Made by a program: the position numbers and the translations under genes. A stretch of DNA of 64,000 nucleotides, from assembly GCF_003058325.1 (NCBI RefSeq), contig NZ_CP028843.1:3204501-3268500 (forward strand). The letters are read 5' to 3'. Under the pieces are notes generated by a model. It made no database searches, was not told the origin of the DNA, and saw only the letters and a program-made list of their open reading frames with translations. The stretch is from Methylobacterium currus. Lineage in GTDB: Bacteria; Pseudomonadota; Alphaproteobacteria; Rhizobiales; Beijerinckiaceae. Numbering within the stretch: the first letter of the stretch is position 1; the number at the start of each line of letters is the position of its first letter. This document shows, piece by piece, positions 20,090 to 27,706 of the stretch.

Positions 20090-20301
20090 GCATCATTCCG
20101 CCGGCCGCGGACGGCCGGTACCGAAGCGGTCGCCGGTTCGGCGACGAAAATGATGCCAGAGCAAGAAGCTCAGCAGAGTTGCCCCGTGTGGCTCTGCGGA
20201 GAGCATTTTCCGACGAAGTGGACACCGGTTCGTCGCAGAAAATGCGGCAAACTGAAAGACCCAGAGCAACGTCCGATGGCAACGTGATCGGGCGCTGCTC
20301 T
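20090..20301. repeat. Mosaic of REP-like palindromes downstream of rsh
   Basis: Three palindromic units in a row. Unit 1 has outer arms GCATCATT (20090-20097) and AATGATGC (20149-20156) with an inner CCGGCCG...CGGCCGG stem. Unit 2 is GCATTTTC-CGACGAA (20203-20217) pairing with TTCGTCG (20229-20235) and GAAAATGC (20238-20245), a motif I recognise as widely dispersed in Methylobacterium and related genomes. Unit 3 has arms AGAGCA (20263-20268) and TGCTCT (20296-20301) with an inner CCGATggcaacgtgATCGG. They probably also end rsh transcription. Confidence 0.8.
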
Positions 20302-20641
20302 AGTCACCGGCGCCTCGGCGCTCCGGCCCTGCACGCGCGGCAGGGCCGGACCTGCCGCCTGGGAAGTCACGGCACGGCTTCGCGGGATCGTGGGCGGCGG
20401 CGAACGGCAGCCGAACATTCATGCAAGTGCGCTCCCGATAGATTCGGTTCTGCGAATGTGACTTGACGGACTCTCCCGTCCGGCGCATCGTTTCAGTCGC
20501 AATAAAGTATCGGATTTATTCTTCGCTGTCCGGTTGAATGTTTTTATCTTATTATACATTATTGTCATGGATCAAGATAGACAATCCAAGCTCGGCCGGC
20601 GCGTCGATCTCGTGCGAAATGCGCTCCATGGGAGGCAGGCC
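20302..20641. other. Non-coding region upstream of the DUF3616 gene
   Basis: 340 bp between the repeats and the DUF3616 start. The first part is GC-rich with no gene; 20500-20570 is AT-rich (runs such as TTTTTATCTTATTATACATTA) and is the likely promoter area. A CTTGACG element at 20462-20468 resembles a -35 box but lacks a good -10 partner. Confidence 0.55.
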
Positions 20642-21709
20642 ATGACAACCGCAAGACGTGTTTTTCTGTTTTTGTTGTCTCTTCCGATGGTCTGTGCCCT
20701 CGTTGCGTCGGCAACGGATCGGGCAATGGCCGAAAGCCCGCACGATCCGGTCTGGAATGTCGACAAGACGCTGATCGGCAAGGACAAGGACAAGAACGGC
20801 GGCAAGTCGACGGATGCGAGCGGCATCGCCTGCATCGAGAGCAAAGGCTTCCCGCGCAAATGCCTCGTCATCGACGACGAGTTGCAGGCGGCCCAGATCG
20901 TGATCGTGGAGGAGGGGCAGCTGCTCGCCGGGGACACGATCCGGCTGATCGACGACACGTTCGACGGCAAGCCGATCGAGTTCGACGGCGAAGGCGTCGC
21001 CTATGCGGATGGTGCGTTCCTGATCGTCGGCTCGCACGGACATCCGCGCGACAAGAAGAACAAGCTCGATCCGACGAAGGATGCCGCCAAGATCGAGGCG
21101 AGCATCCGTGCCAGCAGCCGGATCATCCAAGTTCGCATCGATCCCGACCAGATCAGCCCGAAGGGCAAGCTGAAGGGGGAGGCTCAGGTCAGGGCCTTCA
21201 CGGGCCTGCCGGCGATCCTGGCCGCAGAACCGCGTCTCGCCCCCTTCCTGAACCGACGCCTGGATCAGAACGGCCTCACGATCGAGGGAATCGCCGCTCT
21301 GGGCGACCGGCTCTTCGTCGGCCTGCGCGGCCCGTCCCTCGGCGGCGACCGGGCCGCGATCGTCTCGATGCCGGTCAAGGACGTTTTGGAAAACCGCATA
21401 CCGAAGGCCAGGCTGCACCTGGTGCCGCTCGGACCGGGACGGGGCGTGCGGGACCTCGCCGCGTCGCCGTCGGGGCTGCTCGTTCTCGCGGGACCGACGG
21501 CGGAGGGCGAAGGATCCTCCTCGATCTATCGGGTCAAGGACGAGGAAGCGGAGCTGCTCGGCGAGGTGCCGCCCCTCATCGAGGACGGCGAGGTGGCGAA
21601 GCCCGAGGCGCTGCTGTTCCTCGATCAGAACGAAGACGGCCAGCGCGTGCTCGTCCTGTCGGATGGGGCGATCGAAGGCGCCCCCCGGCCGCTGCGGATC
21701 CGGCGCTGA
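20642..21709 (+). CDS. Exported DUF3616 family protein
   Basis: Probably a secreted or periplasmic protein of 355 residues. The ATG at 20642 gives a clear signal peptide, [20 protein letters not shown] followed by [10 protein letters not shown] and a cleavage site before ESPHDP. The mature part has features of the DUF3616 family: [48 protein letters not shown] and a final [19 protein letters not shown]. The repeating pattern of short strands suggests a beta-propeller-like fold; that is inference. Function is unknown. It stands alone between the palindromic repeats and pyrE, with an AT-rich upstream region unlike its neighbours. Confidence 0.8.
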   Translation: MTTARRVFLFLLSLPMVCALVASATDRAMAESPHDPVWNVDKTLIGKDKDKNGGKSTDASGIACIESKGFPRKCLVIDDELQAAQIVIVEEGQLLAGDTIRLIDDTFDGKPIEFDGEGVAYADGAFLIVGSHGHPRDKKNKLDPTKDAAKIEASIRASSRIIQVRIDPDQISPKGKLKGEAQVRAFTGLPAILAAEPRLAPFLNRRLDQNGLTIEGIAALGDRLFVGLRGPSLGGDRAAIVSMPVKDVLENRIPKARLHLVPLGPGRGVRDLAASPSGLLVLAGPTAEGEGSSSIYRVKDEEAELLGEVPPLIEDGEVAKPEALLFLDQNEDGQRVLVLSDGAIEGAPRPLRIRR

Positions 21710-21815
21710 GACGGCGAGGAACGAGCGAGCCGCGCCGACCGGCCGATTGCGCCGGTCGGCGCGCGCTGCCACAAGCCCCGATTCAGTGCCGCTCCAACGA
21801 CCCCTGAAGGGTGCC

Positions 21816-22406
21816 ATGACCTCCGACGACGTCCTCGCCGAATTCCGCTCCGCCGGCGCCCTGCTCGAGGGCCATTTCGTGCTCTCCTCCGGGCTTCACA
21901 GCGCGGTGTTCCTGCAGAAGATGGCAATCTTCACCGATCCGGTGCGCACCGCCCGCGTCTGCGGCGCGCTGGCCGAGCGGATCACGGATCGCTACGGCCG
22001 GGTCGACTACGTCGTCTCGCCGGCGATCGGCGGCATCGTGCCGGGCTACGAGACCGCCCGGGCGCTCGGCGCCAAGGCGATCTTCGTCGAGCGCGATCCG
22101 GGCAAGCCCTTCGCCCTGCGGCGCGGCTTCCAGATCCCGAAGGGCGCCCGCGCGGTGATGGTCGAGGACATCGTCACCACCGGCCTGTCCTCCCGCGAAT
22201 GCCTGGCGGCCCTGACCGCGGAGCCCGGCGAGGTGGTGGGCGCGGCCTGCCTGATCGACCGCTCGGGCGGCAAGGCCGATCTTGGCCTGCCGCTGGTCGC
22301 CCTCGTCACCCTCGACATCCCGAACTACCCGGCCGACCAGCTGCCGCCGGAACTTGCCGCGATCCCGGCGGTGAAGCCCGGCAGCCGCGCCCTGCCGGGC
22401 GCCTGA
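21816..22406 (+). CDS. pyrE: Orotate phosphoribosyltransferase
   Basis: Joins orotate to PRPP to form orotidine monophosphate in pyrimidine synthesis. The start at 21816 gives [20 protein letters not shown] and 196 residues; GAAGG is 7 bases upstream. FVLSSGLHS and the PRPP-binding loop [14 protein letters not shown] are diagnostic; the lysine/arginine substrate contacts in [16 protein letters not shown] are present. The open frame extends further upstream but that part is not family-like. No other pyrimidine gene is adjacent. Confidence 0.95.
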   Translation: MTSDDVLAEFRSAGALLEGHFVLSSGLHSAVFLQKMAIFTDPVRTARVCGALAERITDRYGRVDYVVSPAIGGIVPGYETARALGAKAIFVERDPGKPFALRRGFQIPKGARAVMVEDIVTTGLSSRECLAALTAEPGEVVGAACLIDRSGGKADLGLPLVALVTLDIPNYPADQLPPELAAIPAVKPGSRALPGA

Positions 22407-22475
22407 CCCGCCCTGCGGGCCGGCTCCCGCGCCCGCGCCTCTCGCCTCATCCCCGCCGCGCCGTCGCAAGGTCGC

Positions 22476-22504
22476 TTGACAGGCGCGGCGGCGCGTCCTT
22501 AGCT
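22476..22504 (+). promoter_or_regulatory. Candidate sigma-70 promoter for the NYN-domain gene
   Basis: TTGACA (22476-22481), a 17-bp spacer and TTAGCT (22499-22504). The -35 box is perfect, the -10 is fair. It would leave a leader of about 135 bases before the NYN gene. Confidence 0.5.
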
Positions 22505-22649
22505 GACGATATTGCGGCCGCTATGCGGTGTGCGGCACCCGCGCTGATTGCCCCCGCCCACATACTCAGGGGGCAGTGCATTTCTGATGGCGGCTTTTCT
22601 CGCAAGTGATTCTTCTCGTGCGGCCGTACCGCACGGCCAAGGATAAATG

Positions 22650-23330
22650 ATGCCCAATCCTCCCCGCAGCGCCCTGTTCATCGACGGCGCCAACATCTAC
22701 GCCACCACCAAGGCTCTCGGCTTCGACATCGACTACCGCAAGCTCCTGGCCGATTTCCGCGCCCGGGAGAATCTCGTCCGCGCTTTCTACTACACGGCCC
22801 TTGTCGAAGATCAGGAATATTCCTCGATCCGCCCGCTGATCGACTGGCTCGACTATAACGGCTACCGCGTCGTCACCAAGCCGGTGAAGGAGTTCACCGA
22901 CTCGACCGGCCGGCGCAAGATCAAGGGCAACATGGACATCGAATTGACGATCGATGCCATGGAACTCAGCCCCTATATCGATCACATGGTACTCTTTTCC
23001 GGCGACGGCGACTTCCGCCCGCTGGTGGCGGCGATGCAGCGCCGCGGCGTGCGGGTGACCGTGGTCTCGACGGTGCAGACCCAGCCGCCGATGGTCGCCG
23101 ACGAGCTGCGCCGCCAGGCCGACGACTTCGTCGACATCGTGCAGCTGATCCCGCGCATCGGCCGCGACCAGGGCGACCGCCTGGTCCGCCAGCCCCGCTC
23201 CCTCGGGGGACCGGACGGGCCGCGCGAGATGGCTCCCCGGGATCCGGCCGAGCGGGCGCCGCGCGCCACCGTCAACCTCGAGAACCGCTACGGCATCCGC
23301 CAGCCCGACGAGGACGACGCCGAGGATTGA
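22650..23330 (+). CDS. NYN domain protein (LabA/DUF88 family)
   Basis: PIN-like nuclease-fold protein of 226 residues. Acidic residues expected for metal binding are in ALFIDGANIYATTKALGF (near residue 10), GNMDIELTIDAMEL and LFSGDGDFRPLVAAMQRRG; RVTVVSTV follows as in LabA/DUF88 proteins. The C-terminal 60 residues are basic, Pro/Arg-rich and probably disordered, ending in DEDDAED. NYN proteins are predicted or shown RNA-processing nucleases; the target here is unknown. Two ATG codons are adjacent (22647 and 22650); AAGGA at 22639-22643 fits the second better. A stand-alone gene after pyrE. Confidence 0.88.
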   Translation: MPNPPRSALFIDGANIYATTKALGFDIDYRKLLADFRARENLVRAFYYTALVEDQEYSSIRPLIDWLDYNGYRVVTKPVKEFTDSTGRRKIKGNMDIELTIDAMELSPYIDHMVLFSGDGDFRPLVAAMQRRGVRVTVVSTVQTQPPMVADELRRQADDFVDIVQLIPRIGRDQGDRLVRQPRSLGGPDGPREMAPRDPAERAPRATVNLENRYGIRQPDEDDAED

Positions 23331-23423
23331 TTCCCGGCGCGGCCCGCGCCCGCTGCTCCCGGCCCGACGCCCGACGGGGTGCCGGGCCGCTTCGCGACGA
23401 GAGCCTGACCGGGGAATCGATCC

Positions 23424-23585
23424 GTGGCGGAGGAGCAGGAGGCCGGGGAGCCGCGGGAGGACGACCGGAAGGACCGCGGCGGTTTCTCCTGGTGGGACCT
23501 TCCGGATCTGATCGACGTGGTCGTCTGGATCGCGCGCGGGATCTGGGGCCTCATCACGCTGATCGTGGGAACGGTCCGGGATTAG
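23424..23585 (+). CDS. Small membrane protein, 53 residues
   Basis: A GTG at 23424 opens a 54-codon frame ending TAG at 23583-23585. The first 20 residues are highly charged (AEEQEAGEPREDDRKDR), then comes GGFSWWDLPDLIDVVVWIAR and the hydrophobic GIWGLITLIVGTVRD, which suits one membrane-associated helix with tryptophans at the interface. The charged-then-hydrophobic layout is unlike random GC-rich frames. GGGG lies shortly before the start. It ends 22 bp before the 3' end of the convergent epimerase gene. No function can be assigned; small hypothetical proteins of this shape are common in Methylobacterium. Confidence 0.65.
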   Translation: MAEEQEAGEPREDDRKDRGGFSWWDLPDLIDVVVWIARGIWGLITLIVGTVRD

Positions 23586-23607
23586 GCGAGAACCGCGTCG
23601 CGTGCGG

Positions 23608-24531
23608 TCAGCCGCCGGCCCGGGCCAGGGCCGCAAGGCCGCTCCGGGTCTCGACCGGCGCGGTCCAGCCCAGAGCCTCCAGCCCCGCCGCGCGGGCGAC
23701 GAGGGAGCCGGCCAGACGCTCGCGCAGCGCGCTCCGCCCGGTCAGCGCCAGGGCCGCATCGAGGAGTGCCTGCGGCACCGGCACGAGGCCGGGCCGGCGG
23801 CCGAGGCCGGCGCGCAGGGCCGCGATCATCTCCGGCACCCGCAGGGGCTCGGCCTCGCCGACGATCAGCGGTCGGCGCAGGGACCCGGGCGCCCGCAGCA
23901 CCGCATCGACGGCATCGCTCAGGGATTCGACCGAGACCAGCGAGCGCCGCCCTGCCAGGCCCCCGAGGGGGAGGGGGTACGGGGCCGCGGCGAGCCGCAT
24001 CAGCGCCGCCATGTTGCCCTTCTGGCCGGGCCCGTAGACCAGCACCGGCCGCAGCGACACGTAGTCGATGTCGATGCCCGCCAGCGCCTCCTCGGCGGCG
24101 AGCTTCGAACGGCCATAAGGGTCGGTCGGGGCCGGGGCGTCGGCCTCGGTGAGGATGCCGGCGGCGGAGGGGCCAACTTGAGCCCGGATCGAGGACAGGA
24201 ACACGAAGCGGCGCACCCGGGCGCGGGCGGCGGCCTGGGCGAGGCCGCGCGTCGCCTCGGTGTTGAAGGTCCGGTAATCGTCCTCCGGCGCCCCCGACAT
24301 CGCATGGGCGAGACCGGCCGAGTGCACCACCGCGTCGGCGCCGGTCAGGGCCGCGGCCATGTTCTGCGGCCGGGCGAGGTCGCCCACCACCGCGCCGCTG
24401 ATGCCCGGCGGCAAGTCCACCGGCCGGCGCAGCAGCACCCGCACCCGGTAGCCCCGGGCGGCCAGGGCCGTCAGGAGGTGGCGGCCGATGAAACCGGTCG
24501 AGCCGGTGAGGGCGACGAGGGGAGCGGTCAT
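23608..24531 (-). CDS. NAD-dependent epimerase/dehydratase
   Basis: Extended SDR of 307 residues acting on a nucleotide sugar. It starts MTAPLVALTGSTGFIGRHLL with the GxxGxxG cofactor loop, followed by VVGDLARP, the serine region VFLSSIRAQVG and the YxxxK pair in DPYGRSKLAAEEAL, then LRPVLVYGPGQKGNM. Its ATG overlaps the stop of the upstream glycosyltransferase gene (ATGA at 24528-24531), so translation is coupled. The pairing suggests synthesis of an undecaprenyl-linked sugar, perhaps UDP-GalNAc/GlcNAc 4-epimerisation or reduction as in WbpV/WbpL-type pairs. The exact sugar is not determined. Confidence 0.88.
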   Translation of the reverse strand: MTAPLVALTGSTGFIGRHLLTALAARGYRVRVLLRRPVDLPPGISGAVVGDLARPQNMAAALTGADAVVHSAGLAHAMSGAPEDDYRTFNTEATRGLAQAAARARVRRFVFLSSIRAQVGPSAAGILTEADAPAPTDPYGRSKLAAEEALAGIDIDYVSLRPVLVYGPGQKGNMAALMRLAAAPYPLPLGGLAGRRSLVSVESLSDAVDAVLRAPGSLRRPLIVGEAEPLRVPEMIAALRAGLGRRPGLVPVPQALLDAALALTGRSALRERLAGSLVARAAGLEALGWTAPVETRSGLAALARAGG

Positions 24532-25541
24532 GCGGCGGCGTTCCGGATGGCGGGCAAGGCGAAGAGCCGGAGCAGGCCGGCGACCAGCCCGGCGCCGAGC
24601 GCGAGGGCGACGAGCGCCATCGTCCAGCCCGGCACCGCGAGGGTCGCGGCGGCAAGGAGCGCCAGGGCGAGGTTCAGGACGAAGACCGCCCCGACCACGA
24701 AGGGCACCGAGCGCCCGTTGCTCGTGGCGCGCTGGTAGAAATGGCTGCGATGCGCCTGCCAGACCGGCTCGCCGGCGAGCGCCCGGCGGCCGAGGGTCAG
24801 GGTGGCGTCGGCGAGGGAGTAGAGCGGCAGCAGGATCGCGGCAGCGAGTCCCCCCTCTCCCGGATCCCCCTGCCCGGCAAGCCGGTAGAGCAGCCAGGCG
24901 ACGATCAGCCCGATCGGCAGCGAGCCGACATCCCCGAGGAAGAGCCGGGCCACCGGCCGGTTGAACGGCGCGAAGCCGAGGAGCCCGCCGAGGAGCGCCG
25001 CCGCCACCAGGGTCGCGTCGGCCGGCAGGCGGCCGGCGAGGCCGAAGGCCAGGAGGGCGCCGAGCACCGGCACCATCTCGGCCACCGTAATCCAGTCGAG
25101 CCCGTCCATGAAGTTCGTGAGGTTGACGAACCACAGCCCGGCCAGGACCGCGAGGACGCGTTCGAGCCAGAGCGGCAGTTCCGGTAGCAGTTGCCCGCCG
25201 GCGGCGGCGAGGACCAGCACCACGCAGGCCGCCTGGAGCGGCAGGCGCAGCCTCACCGGGAGGGGCCGGATGTCGTCGACGGCGCCGACGATGCCCAGGA
25301 CGACCGCGCCCGCCGCGAGCGCCGCGATCTCGCCCCCGGGCATCCCGGCCAGCACGAAGACGGCTGCGAGCGCGGCCGCCACCACCGCGATGCCGCCGCC
25401 CTGCGGCGTCGGGACCCTGTGGCTGGAGCGGGCATTCGGCCGCGCCAGCGCGTAGCGCTGGAGCAGCGGCCGCAAGGCGACGATCAGCCCGGACGACAGG
25501 AGAGCGGCGAGGGGAACGGCGACGAGGGGGCTGAGCGGCAT
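24528..25541 (-). CDS. Undecaprenyl-phosphate sugar-phosphate transferase (WecA/MraY-like)
   Basis: Polytopic membrane enzyme of 337 residues that would transfer a GlcNAc- or related sugar-1-phosphate from a UDP-sugar to undecaprenyl phosphate, starting a surface polysaccharide. Conserved features: SSHRVPTPQGGGIAVV near residue 38, the metal-site AVDDIRPL, NLTNFMDGLDWI, FLGDVGSLPIG and the histidine-rich HRSHFYQRAT loop. About ten hydrophobic segments alternate along the protein. It overlaps the epimerase by 4 bp. No other O-antigen or capsule genes lie in the window. Confidence 0.9.
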   Translation of the reverse strand: MPLSPLVAVPLAALLSSGLIVALRPLLQRYALARPNARSSHRVPTPQGGGIAVVAAALAAVFVLAGMPGGEIAALAAGAVVLGIVGAVDDIRPLPVRLRLPLQAACVVLVLAAAGGQLLPELPLWLERVLAVLAGLWFVNLTNFMDGLDWITVAEMVPVLGALLAFGLAGRLPADATLVAAALLGGLLGFAPFNRPVARLFLGDVGSLPIGLIVAWLLYRLAGQGDPGEGGLAAAILLPLYSLADATLTLGRRALAGEPVWQAHRSHFYQRATSNGRSVPFVVGAVFVLNLALALLAAATLAVPGWTMALVALALGAGLVAGLLRLFALPAIRNAAA

Positions 25542-25670
25542 GCGGCAGGTTTGGGGCGGGAGGGGCGCCCAACCCCTATCCTACCGGCCACGACGCGGCC
25601 AGACGGCGCCTCGGCTCGACGGCGGGATGGGAGGCATCGCCGTCGCGTCCGTCGAGCGAGCGGACGCGCC

Positions 25671-26546
25671 TCACAACCGCTTCTCGAAAAAATAATCCGG
25701 ATACGGATCGTCGTTGAAGCGGTCGATCTCGACCCAGCCGGTGCGGCGGTAGAGCTGAAGCGCCTCGGTCAGGGCGCTGTTCGAATCGAGGCGCAGGATC
25801 GTGATGCCGAGCTGCCGCGCCGCCGCCTCCGCGGCCTCCATCAGGCGGCGGGCGAGGCCGAGGCCGCGGGCGGAGGGGCAGACCCAGAGCCGCTTGATCT
25901 CGGCGATGTCCCCGCCCTTGCCCTTGAGGCCGACGCAGCCGACCGGCAGCCCGTCCGACTGGGCGACCAGGAAGGCGCCGCGCGGGCGCATCATGTCGGC
26001 CGCGTCCGGGTCGCGGGAGAGGGACACGTCGAAGCCGGTGGCGAGCCGCCGCCCCAGCTCGGCGTAATACTCAGTCAGGCAGTGCAAAGCCGCCTCGGAG
26101 CGCGGATCGGTCTCCTCGATCGCGATTCCAGCCCGGCCGAGCGCCGTGGCGACGAGGTCCATGGCGCGCAGGAGCTCGTCCCCCTGGGGGAAACGGGCCA
26201 GCAGCGCCTCCGCCCGATCGTTCGACAGGGCCTCGTAGGCGGCGAATTCCTGCCGTCCCGCCTCGGTCAGGGCGGCGACCCGGCGGCGGGCGTCGTCCGG
26301 ATGCGGCAGCGTGACGACGAGGCCCTCCTCCTCCAGGCCGCGCAGGAGCCGGCTCAGCAAGCCGGAATCGAGCCCGAGATAGTCGCGCAGGCTGCCCACC
26401 TCGCCGCGCCCATGGCCGATGGCGTTGAGCACACGGGCCGAGCCGAGCGGGCGGCCGCGGCCGAGGAACGAACTGTCGAGCGCCCCGACCTCGGCGGTCA
26501 CGGCCCGGTTGAAGCGACGGATGCGGCGGATGGCGTCGATCGACAT
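25671..26546 (-). CDS. MarR-type regulator fused to GNAT acetyltransferase
   Basis: Two-domain protein of 291 residues. Residues about 1-140 are a MarR winged helix: RFNRAVTAEVGALDSSFLGR, LRDYLGLDSGLLSRLLRGLE (recognition helix) and the wing GLVVTLPHPDDARRRVAALT. Residues about 145-291 are a GNAT acetyltransferase with the acetyl-CoA loop KRLWVCPSARGLGLARRLM and the end PYPDYFFEKRL. Such fusions are a known family; the acetyl acceptor is unknown. A 16-bp perfect palindrome just upstream of the ATG suggests autorepression. No adjacent target gene is co-oriented. Confidence 0.92.
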   Translation of the reverse strand: MSIDAIRRIRRFNRAVTAEVGALDSSFLGRGRPLGSARVLNAIGHGRGEVGSLRDYLGLDSGLLSRLLRGLEEEGLVVTLPHPDDARRRVAALTEAGRQEFAAYEALSNDRAEALLARFPQGDELLRAMDLVATALGRAGIAIEETDPRSEAALHCLTEYYAELGRRLATGFDVSLSRDPDAADMMRPRGAFLVAQSDGLPVGCVGLKGKGGDIAEIKRLWVCPSARGLGLARRLMEAAEAAARQLGITILRLDSNSALTEALQLYRRTGWVEIDRFNDDPYPDYFFEKRL

Positions 26547-26549
26547 ATC

Positions 26550-26565
26550 TCTGACTTAAGTCAGA
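26550..26565. promoter_or_regulatory. Perfect 16-bp palindrome at the MarR-GNAT start
   Basis: TCTGACTTAAGTCAGA is fully self-complementary and ends 3 bp before the ATG of the MarR-GNAT gene, over the place expected for its ribosome-binding site. MarR dimers bind such 16-20 bp palindromes, so this is a likely autoregulatory operator. Confidence 0.75.
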
Positions 26566-26598
26566 CATCATGCGTCGTCAACGGGATGCCGCCCTACG

Positions 26599-26626
26599 AA
26601 AAAGCCCCGGCCGCGGGGCCGGGGCT
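26599..26626 (-). terminator. Intrinsic terminator of the Bax-inhibitor-like gene
   Basis: AGCCCCGGCC and GGCCGGGGCT form a stem over a four-base loop; read on the minus strand the stem is followed by TTTTTC. It lies 42 bp after the stop of the minus-strand gene ending at 26668. Confidence 0.85.
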
Positions 26627-26667
26627 TCTCGTCTGCGATCCGGAGCGGCGCGCCGCCCGGGAGCGTT

Positions 26668-27471
26668 TTAGTTGTTCCGGTTGCCCATCAGCGAGAGCAG
26701 GAACTGGAACATGTTGATGAAGTCCAGGTAGAGCGTCAGGGCGCCCACCACCGACACCTTGGCGGCGGTCTCGCCGTCGAAGTTGCCGTAGATGTACATC
26801 TCCTTGAGCTTCTGCGTGTCATACGCAGTCAGGCCGGCGAAGATCAGCACACCGATGACCGAGATGGCGAATTGCAGGGCGCTCGAAGCCAGGAAGATGT
26901 TGACCAGGCTGGCGATGACGAGGCCGATCAGGCCCATCACCAGGAACGAGCCGATGCCCGACAGGCTCCGGGTCGTGGTGTAGCCGTAGAGGCTCAAGCC
27001 CCCGAAGGCCGCCGCCGTGATGAAGAAAACCTGGACCACGCTCGCGCCGGTGTAGCGGAGCAGCAGCGTCGAGAGCGACGCACCCATCACCGCCGCGAAG
27101 GCGAAGAAGGTGGTGCGGGCCGAGGCCGCCGACATCCGGTCCATCCGGAACGAGAACAGGAAGATGAAGGCGAGCGGCGCGAGCGCGATCACCCACATCA
27201 GCGGCGTGGCGTAGAGCGTGCGGCCGAAGCTGGTCAGCGGGATCGAGCCGATCCGCGCCACCGCGTCCGCCTGCGAGGACGCCACCGCGAGCTTGTTGAT
27301 GCCGATCGCCACCAGCCCGGAGATGCCGAGGCCGATGACCATGTTGTTGTAGACGCCGAGCATGAACGCGCGAAGGCCCTGGTCGATCTGGACCTGGCTC
27401 TGGGCGTAGCCCGTGGGCGCCCCGAAGCCGTTCGCGTTACCCTGCCGGAACGGGCTGTTCTCGAATGCCAT
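26668..27471 (-). CDS. Bax inhibitor-1 / YccA family membrane protein
   Basis: Integral membrane protein of 267 residues with about seven hydrophobic segments. The start MAFENSPFRQGNANGFGAPT and the line AFMLGVYNNMVIGLGISGLV are typical of the alphaproteobacterial YccA/YbhL group. The conserved late stretch LIFAGLTAYDTQKLKEMY contains the aspartate of the family, and the end is LDFINMFQFLLSLMGNRNN. Bacterial BsYetJ-type relatives act as pH-sensitive calcium leaks, but the role in this group is not established. It has its own terminator and a 235-bp upstream gap without other genes. Confidence 0.92.
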   Translation of the reverse strand: MAFENSPFRQGNANGFGAPTGYAQSQVQIDQGLRAFMLGVYNNMVIGLGISGLVAIGINKLAVASSQADAVARIGSIPLTSFGRTLYATPLMWVIALAPLAFIFLFSFRMDRMSAASARTTFFAFAAVMGASLSTLLLRYTGASVVQVFFITAAAFGGLSLYGYTTTRSLSGIGSFLVMGLIGLVIASLVNIFLASSALQFAISVIGVLIFAGLTAYDTQKLKEMYIYGNFDGETAAKVSVVGALTLYLDFINMFQFLLSLMGNRNN

Positions 27472-27706
27472 GGGAGATTCCTTCGGAAGCTCTCTAGCGT
27501 GGATGTTCCTGGTGCGAGGCTCTCACGCGACCCTCGGACGCTTGACGCGTCGGATCGGCGCCCGGTCCCTCGCGGGTCCGCTCGCCTTGACCGGAATATG
27601 AGGAGCGCGGCAAGCGCGCACAAGGGCGGTGCCGGAACGGTAGCCGCCCACGGGGCGCCAAAATCGGGGGTCCCTACGCCGCAGGGATTGCCGTGGATTA
27701 AGACCC

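Noticed and set aside
23608..25572. Apparent 654-aa fusion of the epimerase with upstream sequence
   Set aside because: The upstream half is an out-of-frame reading of the glycosyltransferase gene; the real epimerase start overlaps the transferase stop as ATGA.
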